Shown here: piece after piece, positions 12,801 to 21,821 of the stretch | How positions within the stretch are numbered: position 1 is the first letter of the stretch | How the letters are laid out: every line of letters starts with the position of its first letter | Assembly (NCBI GenBank): GCA_963920705.1 | Contig: OY987228.1 | Span: 2,558,159 to 2,622,158, forward strand | DNA from: Odiellus spinosus | Taxonomy: Eukaryota > Arthropoda > Arachnida > Opiliones > Phalangiidae | Direction of reading: 5' to 3' | Length of the DNA: 64,000 bases | Program-made: the position numbers and the translations under genes | Notes under the pieces: generated by a model | Seen by the model: the letters and a program-made list of their open reading frames with translations, nothing else | Databases searched by the model: none | Told to the model about the DNA's origin: nothing

Positions 12801-13002
12801 CAAGTTGGTTTCGGGTAATAAGTTGCTTTTTATTTGGTTAGTATTAAGTTTAAGTTTAGTTGTCCATATCAATTTCGAATAGTATTTAGGTACTTATTTA
12901 AGTTGTATATAAGTACGCATTTGTTCCAAATACCAACTTAATAATAAGCAAGTTTACAATTTGTTTTAAGTAGTTTTTTGCAAACTTATTTTTTGGTAAG
13001 GG
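9837..13002. mobile_element. 3.17-kb DNA transposon with TA duplication, inserted in the P-type exon
   Basis: Left end CCCTTACCAAAAAA and right end its exact complement TTTTTTGGTAAGGG, similarity continuing to about 22 bp, flanked by TA on both sides (9835-9836 and 13003-13004). Removing the element plus one TA puts the two halves of the P-type exon back in one frame, which proves the borders. The interior has no convincing transposase. It is packed with degenerate copies of a TTAAGTTGGT-like word at both ends, suggesting subterminal transposase-binding repeats, and with a 260-bp duplicated block. TA duplication suggests mobilisation by a Tc1/mariner-like or other TA-specific enzyme. Confidence 0.85.
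10575..11025. repeat. Direct duplication inside the TA-flanked transposon
   Basis: A block of roughly 190 bp (words CACAGGATATTAGAGGCGTGG and CATAGAAAACAAGTTATTTT) occurs at about 10580-10770 and again at about 10840-11020 in the same orientation with moderate divergence. Confidence 0.8.
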
Positions 13003-13231
13003 TACTGCGAAATAATTTTCCCACATTTTATAAAACCTCTAAAATGCCACTGTCCAGGCAATGAAAATTTAATTAAATTGTTACTTTCAAAATATTTAAA
13101 GCCACTGTTACACAATCATGCTCGTGATATCTCGGATCGGGAAGAAATTAAGAAAACTCTTAATTCTAAACCGTTATCCAGGAAAGTATTGAAAGTATAA
13201 ATTAATTACCTTACACAAGAAAATAATTCCT

Positions 13232-13237
13232 AATAAA
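13232..13237 (+). terminator. Poly(A) signal of composite gene
   Basis: AATAAA 31 nt after the TAA at 13198-13200. Its position agrees with the reconstructed last exon. Confidence 0.6.
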
Positions 13238-13280
13238 GATTTTACAATTTCAATTTTTACGCTTTTAAATTAAATTTCTA

Positions 13281-13398
13281 ATACCCTTTTCAGACGAGGC
13301 GTAACTAGCTTGTTTAATCAGATTTAACCGTGGTTTAATCACTTAACCGAGTTTTATTGAACTGAGAAGGCTAATTTCGCCTCGTCTGAAGAGGGTAT
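13281..13398. mobile_element. Foldback MITE, family A
   Basis: 118 bp starting ATACCCTTTTCAGACGAGGC and ending in the complement (GCCTCGTCTGAAGAGGGTAT), with an internal AATCAGATTTAACC stem arm like the copy at 3485-3606. Non-coding. Confidence 0.8.
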
Positions 13399-13819
13399 AA
13401 GGTTTCCATTTAAACTACTTTTATTATCATCAAAAACATTAAAATCAACTAGTTTTAATAAATAATATGTTTATGGATGCCCCCTTGAAATTAGCGCCTT
13501 AATATTTCCAAATTAATAGATGTTCCCTTATTTCGGTACAGCTCGGAGTGCCATCTCACGGTAAAATAAAGAGAAAACAAGAAGTCACGTTTCCTAAAAG
13601 TCGCCCCCCCCCTCGAGAACACCGCGCACGGGCCTTGATTAACGTAGGCAGCGGTTCAAAGGAACAAACGTATGAAAGCGACGATTGCCTTTTATAGTTT
13701 CTGCTTTGGAAAATCTTTCTTCCAAAAAATTTACTTTTTCAATTATTTCATCATTAGTGACGTAGAAAAATGTAATATTCGAATAGAAAAGGCGATTTCA
13801 AATGAATGTGGAGATTATT

Positions 13820-14383
13820 TTGTTTCGTTCATTGACCCTCCAACACAACCAACTGCTCCTCTACCGATTGGCATGGTGCGAAACCAATTCCGTAAAGTCA
13901 TGACTGACCACCAACTAAGACTTTGGTTGGAGATGGATGGTCAAAGACAAACCAAGGAATTCATCCTTGGTCCGACTAAGCAAAGAGCGAGGTATTTACT
14001 CGCGCTCTCTAGGCCTAGTACTCGATTGGTTAGTGGTCTAATAACTGGACACTGTCAACTCAACAGGCACATCCACCTGATTGGTATTGGGGACGATCCA
14101 CTCTGCAGGGCGTGCCTTGCTCTGGAAACCTCCCATGTTCTGTGCAGCTGTGGTAACTACTCGGCTGAGAGGTTTGAGCATCTTGGTATGCATCAAATAG
14201 AAACACATGAGGTTTCGGACATCCCGGTGAAGCAAATTCTTCGCTTCAACACAGACTGTTTAAGTCAAATTGTCTGGGAGCTGTACAATGGACTACTAGT
14301 CGACGTGCTTGGCCGGATCTGTCCGGCCACCCCCTTCTTAATAATAATAATAACAATAATAATAATGATAATAATAATAATAA
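13820..14383 (+). pseudogene. 5'-truncated LINE: ORF2 C-terminus plus (TAA)n tail
   Basis: The frame encodes the region downstream of RNase H in I/R1-like LINE ORF2 proteins: LWLEMDGQRQTKEFILGPTK, LITGHCQLNRH, and a Cys/His cluster (DDPLCRAC ... SHVLCSC) thought to bind nucleic acid. The frame closes near CPATPFL and is followed by (TAA)n at 14338-14383, the 3' tail style of I-like elements. The upstream codons of the open frame (13672-13820) are unrelated flank. Related tails lie at 15484-15790 (plus) and 55007-55775 (minus). Confidence 0.75.
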
Positions 14384-14394
14384 GAAGATTCAGC

Positions 14395-15258
14395 CGGGCC
14401 AGAAGAAAGATTCAGCCCTCGGCTCAGAAAAAAACGTTTCAGCCCCCCGACGAGAAAAAAAGTTTCAGCCCCCGACGAGAAAAAAAGTTTCAGCCCCCGG
14501 GTCAGAAAAACGTTTCAGCCCCCGGGTCAGAAAAACGTTTCAGCCCCGGGCCAAAAGAAAGTTTCAGCCCCAGGGCCAGAGGAAAGTTTCAGCCCCGGGG
14601 CCAGAGGTAAGTTTCAGCCCCGGGGCCAGAGGAAAGTTTCAGCCCCGGGGCCAGAGGAAAGTTTCAGCCCCGGGGCCAGAGGAAAGTTTCAGCCCCGGGG
14701 CCAGAGGAAAGTTTCAGCCCCGGGGCCAGAGGAAAGTTTCAGCCCCGGGGCCAGAGGAAAGTTTCAGCCCCGGGGCCAGAGGAAAGTTTCAGCCCCGGGG
14801 CCAGAGGAGAGTTTCAGCCCCGGGGCCAGAATAAAGTTTCAGCCCTTGGGCCAGAATAAAGTTTCAGCCCTTGGGCCAGAATAAAGTTTCAGCCCTTGGG
14901 CCAGGAGAAAGTTTCAGCCCTTGGGCCAGGAGAAAGTTTCAGCCCCCTGGGCCAGGAGAAAGTTTCAGCCTCCTGGGCCAGGAGAAAGTTTCAGCCTCCT
15001 GGGCCAGGAGAAAGTTTCAGCCCCCTGGGCCAGGAGAAAGTTTCAGCCCCCTGGGCCAGGAGAAAGTTTCAGCCCCCTGGGCCAGGAGAAAGTTTCAGCC
15101 CCCTGGGCCAGGAGAAAGTTTCAGCCCCCTGGGCCAGGAGAAAGTTTCAGCCCCCTGGGCCAGGAGAAAGTTTCAGCCCCCTGGGCCAGGAGAAAGTTTC
15201 AGCCCCCTGGGCCAGGAGAAAGTTTCAGCCCCGGGGCCAGAAGTAAGATTCAGCCGGG
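14395..15258. repeat. GC-rich 25-bp tandem array 1
   Basis: About 34 copies of a 25-bp unit around GTTTCAGCCCCGGGGCCAGA. The unit drifts in blocks: AGAGGAAA variants up to about 14830, TTGGGCCAG variants to about 14940, then CCTGGGCCAGGAGAAA variants. Because 25 is not a multiple of 3 and the unit has no stop in any plus frame, all three forward frames stay open and spell the same 25-residue repeat. I read this as a repeat by-product, not protein-coding. Confidence 0.95.
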
Positions 15259-15269
15259 CCGGAAGTTTC

Positions 15270-15499
15270 AATGTACAAGCAGAAACAAACTTGTCAACAA
15301 CAATCAAAAAGAATTTCAAAGGGATTTTCAACGAAAGGTATAGTTAAAAGTACAGAATATTCATTCCGTTGTGTTCGTTACGGCTATGAAGCATTGAACA
15401 GTTTCAGTACTCGTACTTCAACGGCATTTGACTTCCCCACCCACCAAGGCACACAGCTGATTACTAGAATCGTTCAATGTAAATCAGCCCATTGTCAAC
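15270..15499. repeat. Duplicated unique segment, copy 1
   Basis: Nearly the same 230 bp (words AGTACAGAATATTCATTCCG and TTTGACTTCCCCACCCACCA) recur at 16228-16456. Together with the LINE tails and arrays this shows that a unit of LINE tail + array + this segment was duplicated in tandem. Confidence 0.9.
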
Positions 15500-15790
15500 T
15501 CAGCTGGCACCTCCACCTGATTGTTATTGGGGACGATCCACTCTGCAGGGCGTGCCTTGCTGTGGAAACCTCCCATGTTCTGTGCAGCTGTGGTAACTAC
15601 TCGGCTGAGAGGTTTGAGCACATTGGTATGCATCAAATAGAAACCCATGAGGTTTCTGACATCCCGGTGAAGCATATTCTTCGCTTCAACACAGAAATCG
15701 GACTTTAAGTCATAAATTGTCTGGCAGCTGTACAATGGACTAATAGTCGACGTGCTTGGCCGGACAGATCCGGCCACCCCCTCTTAATAA
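15484..15790 (+). pseudogene. LINE ORF2 C-terminal tail, second copy
   Basis: Closely matches the copy at 14050-14340 (HLHLIVIGDDPLCRACLAVE, SHVLCSC) but breaks frame near NTEIGL before the end and has only a short TAA tail. It begins abruptly after CAGCCCATTG, where the sister segment at 16440-16456 continues differently, marking the junction. Confidence 0.75.
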
Positions 15791-15794
15791 TAAT

Positions 15795-16227
15795 ACGATT
15801 CAGCCGGGCCAGAAGAAAGATTCAGCCCCCGGGTCAGAAAAAAACGTTTCAGCCCCCGGGTCAGAAGAAAGTTTCAGTCCCCTGGCCAGAAGAAAGTTTC
15901 AGTCCCAGGGCCAGAAGAAAGTTTCAACCCCAGGGCCAGAAGAAAGTTTCAGCTACAGTGCCAGAAGAAAGTTTCAGCTACAGGGCCAGAAGAAAGTTTC
16001 AGCTACAGGGCCAGAAGAAAGTTTCAGCTACAGGGCCAGAAGAAAGTTTCAGCCCCAGGGCCATGAGAAAGTTTCAGTCCCCGGGCCAAGAGAAAGTTTC
16101 AGTTCCCGGGCCAAGAGAAAGTTTCAGTCCCCGGGCCAAGAGAAAGTTTCAGTCCCCGGGCCAAGAGAAAGTTTCAGTCCCCGGGCCAAGAGAAAGTTTC
16201 AGTCCCCGGGCCAAGAGAAAGTTTCAA
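15795..16227. repeat. GC-rich 25-bp tandem array 2
   Basis: About 17 copies of the same 25-bp family with other variants (AGCTACAGGGCCAGAAGAAA and AGTCCCCGGGCCAAGAGAAA). All forward frames are open here too. Again adjacent to a LINE TAA tail. Confidence 0.95.
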
Positions 16228-16456
16228 GCAGAAACCAACTTGTCAAAAAGAATCACAAAGCATTTCTAAGGGATATTCAACCAAAGGTATAGTTAAAAGT
16301 ACAGAATATTCATTCCGTTGTGTTCGTTACGGCTATGAAGCATTGAACAGTTTTCAATACTCGTACTTTACCGTAATTGATATGGCATTTGACTTCCCCA
16401 CCCACCAAGGCACACAGCTGATTACTAGAATCATTTAATGTAAATCAGCCCATTGA
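16228..16456. repeat. Duplicated unique segment, copy 2
   Basis: Sister of 15270-15499 with small indels (for example TTTCAATACTCG, and TACCGTAATTGATATGG inserted). Confidence 0.9.
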
Positions 16457-18719
16457 CAGAATAAGTTAGGCTATGGAGCATTAAGCAGTTCTTAAAAGAA
16501 CTGAACTTATTTGTTTAGTTTGAGGACTTGGAATAGTAGCGATACTGTACTAAATATACGACATGACATGGAATCAAATAATATCAAATCAAAAGATAAT
16601 CAGGTTACACTCTAAAAGGTTTTAATTTTCTTTGTCTCACACGCACGGATGATTCTAGTATCACTCGAGACCATGACCGTGGAGTAATATTTAAATCAAA
16701 ACTGATTATAATCAAGCTCCGTAATTTCATTCGATGAATTAAGAAGTTGAATTTTCCAATTTCTCTATTGAACTATCATTGAAAGTGAATCTTTGATTAC
16801 TTCGGCTTCTGGTAATTACAAATCAATAAAATGGCTCAGTTTACCATCCTTTACTAAAATAAACTGTCTTGAATAGCAACTGCGATAGTTATCTTGCTCT
16901 TATTTTTCACATAATTCGTAAGCCTTCATTAGCAGTTCTTAAAAGAACTATACTAAATCCGAGTATATTTAGTAAAAGTAGTAGGGGCTGGTCACATTTT
17001 CCGAGGGAGAATACGTAAATTTTAGAAATCCGCCGATTTGCCCACCACTGGCCCACTGGGCTGGTGAAACAGTCATTCCTTCGAGGCATAGTATATCTAA
17101 CAATAAGTCCTTAAAAGAACTATAATCATTGCGTATACCAACCGTAACGTGATCAGGAAACTTTTGAGTTGAAAACATGAACCCAGACCCAGTTCGTAAA
17201 ACGGCTCTATTTAAACTTTAAAATCCTTCAAAGCGTTATATTACCGTTAAATTATAAAATGTTGATTGTTGAATTTTAGTAGCATTACTGAGCGACGTCA
17301 TTCTTAACAAAAATATTTTCCAATGGCGTCGGAGTGGCGTGCCGCGTGCCCAAAGAAAGACTATCTATAGGGCGTGGGATTCACAGCCAGGGGCGGAAAA
17401 AAGCTTTGGTTGTGGCAAAAAAATATTATTGTCCGATAGGAAACATTGGACAATTATCAAAAAATTATTATAGGTTCTATTCTGAAAATATATTAAGTAT
17501 ATTTGTCGATCACATAATGTATATTTGTCGATCACATAATGTATATTTGTCAATCAAATACTGTAGATTCAATCTTTCAGAAATTCAGACAACATATTTA
17601 TTAAAATGTCATCACTAGTTTTCGATCGACAACTGGATTTCGGTATGGTAACGACACTTTAGTCATCCAAGTCTGTGTATGTAGTATGTAGACTTTTCGG
17701 TAAATCTAGTAAAACGAGAACGACGATATAAAATAAATGTCTAACAACTTAAAAATTTAAAGCCAAAATTACGCTAAGCGTAACCAATTGTTCAAATGAA
17801 AAATTTTAACGTGGCGCAAACAAAAATTTCAGTGACCACGAAATTCTCTTTCGTAGTGTATACTGGTCTGTAAAGGCTACTTTTTATACAATCTCCAAAC
17901 TGAACTCATCGGATCTATTTACTTCCAAAAGTGTAGAAGGGAGGAAATGGTCAAATCGGCCCGTTGGAGTTGGCTAATACCGGCGAGCCAGTCGACTCGC
18001 TCACGCAGGAGAATTGTGCGGTTGTGTAATTGTCGCGTAATTGATGAAAGCTCAATAAAACCTGACAACAGCTTTTTTAGGGCGCTTGGCTAGTTCGATC
18101 AGAACATTATCTGAAGCGTACACTCGATTTATAGGGTGGTTCGATGTTACATCAAGGTCCGCGCACCAACACGAAGCGCCAAAAACGCGAACGCCACCGT
18201 CGTACCATGGATGTATTAAGAACTAGCTAGTTCTTTATACATCCATGGTCGTACCCATCTGATTATCAGGAACGGAAATAAATATATTTCTAATCGGCCG
18301 ATTAATCATTATTCAATAAACTCCTTTCACAAATTCGAGGTTATAGGATATTCTAAAATTTAATTAGACATTGCCAGATTTCTTATCGGGCAATTGTCCA
18401 GGGACTCCCCACTCGAAAATTAGAAGTAACGCTCATAAGTTCATAACTTCATTAACAATACCCTTAAGCTCCGTCGCCATAGTAACAGAGACGCTTTCTC
18501 TCTATAATAGAACAGGTCCAACAGGACAGGAGCCTAGGAATAGGATAACCAGCTTTTTAGCAGACGACAAAATAGCAATGAAATAGGTTAGTGGTCAGTG
18601 GTTATCCTTAAGTTACACTCACATTAATTTGTATTTAATTATTTAGGTAGCTAACCTATTTTCAAAGATTTGTCTAAGTCAAATATAAGTCCCGAAAAAA
18701 TTAAAGTTATCAATGACTT
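16457..18719. other. Non-coding stretch
   Basis: No supported gene. Three scattered copies of the palindrome-like word GTTCTTAAAAGAACT (variant at the third site) occur near 16488, 16932 and 17105. One strong hairpin lies at 18204-18249. The short open frames are random. Confidence 0.5.
18204..18249. repeat. Near-perfect 46-bp palindrome
   Basis: Arms of about 23 bp (starting ACCATGGATGTATTAAGAAC) meet with almost no loop and one mismatch. Could form a cruciform; no other role visible. Confidence 0.85.
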
Positions 18720-19747
18720 AGATCCTTATTAAAGTAACTCTAAGGATAGAGTGTAGATAACCCCAAGCAAGGATGATATGTTAAAAGGGCTGCCAAAATT
18801 TCAGAAGAATTTAGAAGTCTGTATCCCATGCCACCTATCAAAATCAACCAAAGCACCTTCGAAAGCGATTGATGAAATAAAAAATACCCGTTCATTGGAA
18901 CTTGGCCCCGGGCCAGTAGAATCATATAAAGGAGCTAAGTATTTCGTAAGTTTCATAGACGATTTCACCAGAAAAACTACAATTTATGTACTCAAGTAGA
19001 AGAAAGACCTCTCTATGAAGTTTCAAGAATATAAGTCGGGGGCAGAAAAACACCGGAAACAAGCTCAAAAGAATACGAACAGATAATGGACAAGAATTTT
19101 GCTCAACAAACTTTGAAGAGATTGGTCAGCAAGAAGGAATCCAGATTGAAAGGGTGAACACGTATACTCCTGCCATGAATGCAGTGGTGGAAAGATATAA
19201 TAGAACAGCATTAGATGGAGTTCGAGCGCTACTTGAAGATTCAGGATTACCACAAAGCCTGTGGGCCGAAGCGTTGTTCACATTTACCTCAACAATCGAT
19301 TACCTCACTCAAAGGTGGACGGTGTTGTTCCGGAAGGAAATTGTCAGCAAAACATTTAAAGCTATTCGGCTGCTTAACGTTCACCCACTTGCAAATTGGA
19401 AAGAAGAGCGAAAAAGGGAATCCTTCTTGGAGATTATATTATTGAATGGAAACACGTCACCTTTGACGAAAGCAAGAGAGGAATCGAAGAAATGAAGTCC
19501 TCATATAATGAAAATGCTTATGTTTGAAGATATAATGATGATTGGCCAGAGCTAGAAATCCATGATGTCACAGATGATGAGCAGACCGAAGAGTCACTGT
19601 GGAACTAAAACTCCCATCAGAAGAAGAAAGGAGTGGAGATGAGAATATCGATTCTGAATCCAGTGAATCTGATGAATCCTTCCCCGAAAATTACCCAGAG
19701 GCAAACAACAAAAGGGTTCTCGAACCAAAAATCCCTAAAACAGTAAT

Positions 19748-19878
19748 GGAACTACTTGGAAAAGGGAAATTAAACAACGGAAAACTGGAAATCAAAAAGA
19801 TGTATACTATCGACCTGAAGGTGAAAAAATAAAGTTCAAATCCTTAACTGATATTGAACAGCGCCTGAAAAGTAAAGG
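19748..19878 (+). pseudogene. MBD-like segment of copia-1
   Basis: In one frame the DNA between integrase and RT reads TTWKREIKQRKTGNQ, then KDVYYRPEGEKIKFKS. This has the MBD pattern W-x-R .. QR-K .. DVYY .. P-x-G-x-K .. (R/K)S. Relative to MeCP2 the equivalents of R111, D121 and Y123 are present and R133 is Lys. The frame differs from the neighbouring open frame, consistent with decay. Confidence 0.6.
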
Positions 19879-20801
19879 AGAACACTTCCATCCCAAGTTA
19901 TTTACATTTAGTACCAAGAAAAAAAACAAATGTAGAGGCAAATTTAATCGAAATCCCACGCAATTATCAAGAAGCCATGTCAAGTGTGGAAGCTGAAAAA
20001 TGGAAGGAGGCTATGGATTCCGAAATGAGTACCATCTAGCAAAGAAAGGTCTATGACGTAGTTCAGAAACCGACAGCAAAGAAGATCATTAGAACCAAAT
20101 GGGATTACGATCTGAAAAAGAAGTCAACTGGTGAAATAGGAAAATACAAGGTGAGGCTGGTGGCTCAAGGGTATTCTTAGAAGTATGGAGAAGATTACGG
20201 ACTAACGTATGGCCCAGTTATAAATTTTACCATCGTCAGAATGTTTGTATTCCTATGCATCATTTGTCTTGATTGGTGCCATAGACAACTCCACATCAAA
20301 TGCGCTTATCTCTATAGTAGCCTAGAAGAAGATATTTACGTAACTCAACCTGTAGGGTACACTACTGGAGAAAATTCTGTTTGGCACCTGAAGAAAGCGC
20401 TTTATGGCTTGAAGCAAAGTGGTCATCAATGGTTTAAAGAATTGGATTCTACGTTATACAAATTAAATACACAAGAATACAAGGATGTAATTATCTGTAT
20501 AGATACGGAACAGAAGCTATATTAATAGTATACGTAGACGATATCATAATATTTCAGGGTTCGAAAAAACCCAGGTTTTTCCGGAAAAGCCCAACCCACC
20601 GGGTTTTAATGGGTTTTATTGGGTTTTTCATTTTTAGTGCAAATTATATTGATATCTTTTTCAACTAAGAATAATATTTTTTCTTACAATATTTTTGCTG
20701 ATGCTGCCCCGCAAGCTCTGAGTCACTTGAAAGAGTTTTTTCGTCATTTGGAATAGTATGGTCAAAGCTACGAAATAGACTTGGAACCGAGAAAGCCTTA
20801 A

Positions 20802-21220
20802 AGGGAGAATTCAACCTAATTACAAGTGCTTTTTTATCAGTTCCTTATCGTTTAAATAGGCCTAATCAACCGATAAAAAGTTTACAATACAAATATTGAA
20901 CTAGAAATAAATTTAAAACTTACCCTGAAAATAGGCTTAGCGGGATTCATGGAAATCCTGAATCGCGTCCGTGTAAGGTCTAGCGACCAATGAGCAAAGG
21001 CCCGTCGTTCACGCGAGATCTCCACGAGACTTACGTCGCGCGCGATTGGTCGCGAGGAAAACAGGACCTCCATGAATCCCACTAAACCTATTTTCAGGGT
21101 AAGTTTTAAATTTATTTCTAGCTTAATATTTGTTTGTAAATATTTTCAGTAGTGGATTAGGCCTATTTAAACATTAAGGAATCGATAAAAAATCACTTCT
21201 TGTTAGGTTGCATCCTCCCT
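20802..21220. mobile_element. MITE family B (TTAA-type), complete foldback copy
   Basis: 419 bp flanked by TTAA on both sides (20798-20801 and 21221-21224). The ends AGGGAGAATTCAACCTAA and TTAGGTTGCATCCTCCCT are inverted, and the inverted similarity extends about 150 bp inward from each end. Non-coding. This is the best copy of a family also seen at 3714, 7461 and 8736. Confidence 0.9.
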
Positions 21221-21289
21221 TTAAAGCTATTTAATGTATAGAGGCATTGTCGTGATGAACCAAAGCATTGGTAAATTTGTATTTGAACA

Positions 21290-21821
21290 GGGTTCGTACA
21301 CAACCTGGAAAACCTGGAAAAGTCAGGGAAATAGAACAAAAGGTCAAGGAAAAGTCAGGGAAATAGAACAAAAGGTCAAGGAAAAGTCAGGGAAATAGAA
21401 CAAAAGGTCAAGGAAAAGTCAGGGAAATAGAACAAAAGGTCAAGGAAAAGTCAGGGAAATAGAACAAAAGGTCAAAGAAAAGTCAGGGAAATAGAAATTG
21501 GGTCCAAAAGGTCAAGGAAAAGTCAGGGAAATAGAAATTGGGTCCAAAAGGTCAAGGAAAAGTCAGGGAAATGGAAAATTGGTGAAAAAAGTCAGGGAAA
21601 TATTTTTTGGGTGAAAGTCAGGGAAAACGGTGATGATTTGTAGCAGTTGCGAAGTGGGTAATATTTTTAGCTGAAATGTTTTATACAGAATTATTTTTTC
21701 TCTCAACACTTCAATTTAAGGTGCAATTTCTTTTTCTACTAGGCTTTGTCATCCTCATCAATGGTCAGGGAAAACCTAGAAAAGACTAGGAAATTCAATT
21801 CGAAAATTTTGTACGAGCCAT
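21290..21821. mobile_element. Nested hAT-like MITE with internal tandem repeat
   Basis: Ends CAGGGTTCGTACAC and GTACGAGCCATG are imperfect inverted repeats. Inside, 21320-21600 is a tandem repeat of a 31-32 bp unit (GTCAAGGAAAAGTCAGGGAA...). A clear 8-bp duplication is not visible. Internal words CCTGGAAAAGTCAGGGAA are shared with the MITE at 56596-57002. Confidence 0.65.

Larger units (their letters stand above)
3314..13200 (+). pseudogene. Spliced composite gene: SAMD3-like N-part joined to P-element transposase C-part
   Basis: Exons that chain in phase with good GT/AG borders: 3314-3409, 4977-5075, 5146-5214, 5491-5564, 5833-6036, 6114-6195, 6248-6610, 6714-6897, 7241-7396, 9003-9498, 9565-9836 and, after an inserted transposon, 13005-13200. 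Exon 3 holds a lysine-rich, NLS-like PPKKIK. Exons 5-8 recall the poorly characterised SAMD3-like animal family (RANKEILNILYHDLVNRYS, LFLRNKFKNSRKYL) and end in a charged coiled coil. Exons 10-12 match the C-terminal third of P-element/THAP9-type transposases (FVLTRKLSSD, then GYLVK and GGLRYPSR). The THAP, RNase-H and GTP-binding parts of a P transposase are not seen. Damage: in-frame TAA at 6404-6406, a frameshift near 9181-9190, a one-base insertion near 9627, and the element at 9837-13002. Read as a decayed chimera; the SAMD3 link is weak, the P-type C-terminus strong. Confidence 0.6.
9003..13200 (+). pseudogene. P-element-type transposase C-terminal remnant
   Basis: The 3' exons of the composite gene. 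Exon 10 opens with a basic, heptad-leucine stretch (RKKHREELETLRRKNERL; leucines seven apart) and runs straight into P-type sequence: FTDETYEALVMTTKST, a frame break near 9185, then FVLTRKLSSD and QLRRSGGFND. A 66-bp intron (9499-9564) follows. Exon 11 carries GYLVK, shifts frame by one base at about 9627, then shows VAEEHSECDNC and GGLRYPSR. Exon 12, beyond the inserted element, keeps the Cys/His pair CHCPG and ends at TAA 13198-13200. The RNase-H-like catalytic core is absent, so it could not act as a transposase. AATAAA follows 31 nt after the stop. Confidence 0.75.

Noticed and set aside
12553..12882. 109-codon hydrophobic ORF
   Set aside because: Made of the TTAAGTTGGT-like repeats of the TA-flanked transposon.
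14871..15347. Three overlapping plus-strand ORFs of 116-158 codons
   Set aside because: Products of the 25-bp tandem repeat read in three frames; no domain, no start context, and the frames give the same repeat.
15756..16292. 178- and 103-codon ORFs in the second array
   Set aside because: Same reason: tandem repeat without stops.
16488..17120. GTTCTTAAAAGAACT words as heat-shock or hormone-response elements
   Set aside because: Spacing between the half-sites does not fit HSE (2 bp) or steroid elements (3 bp).
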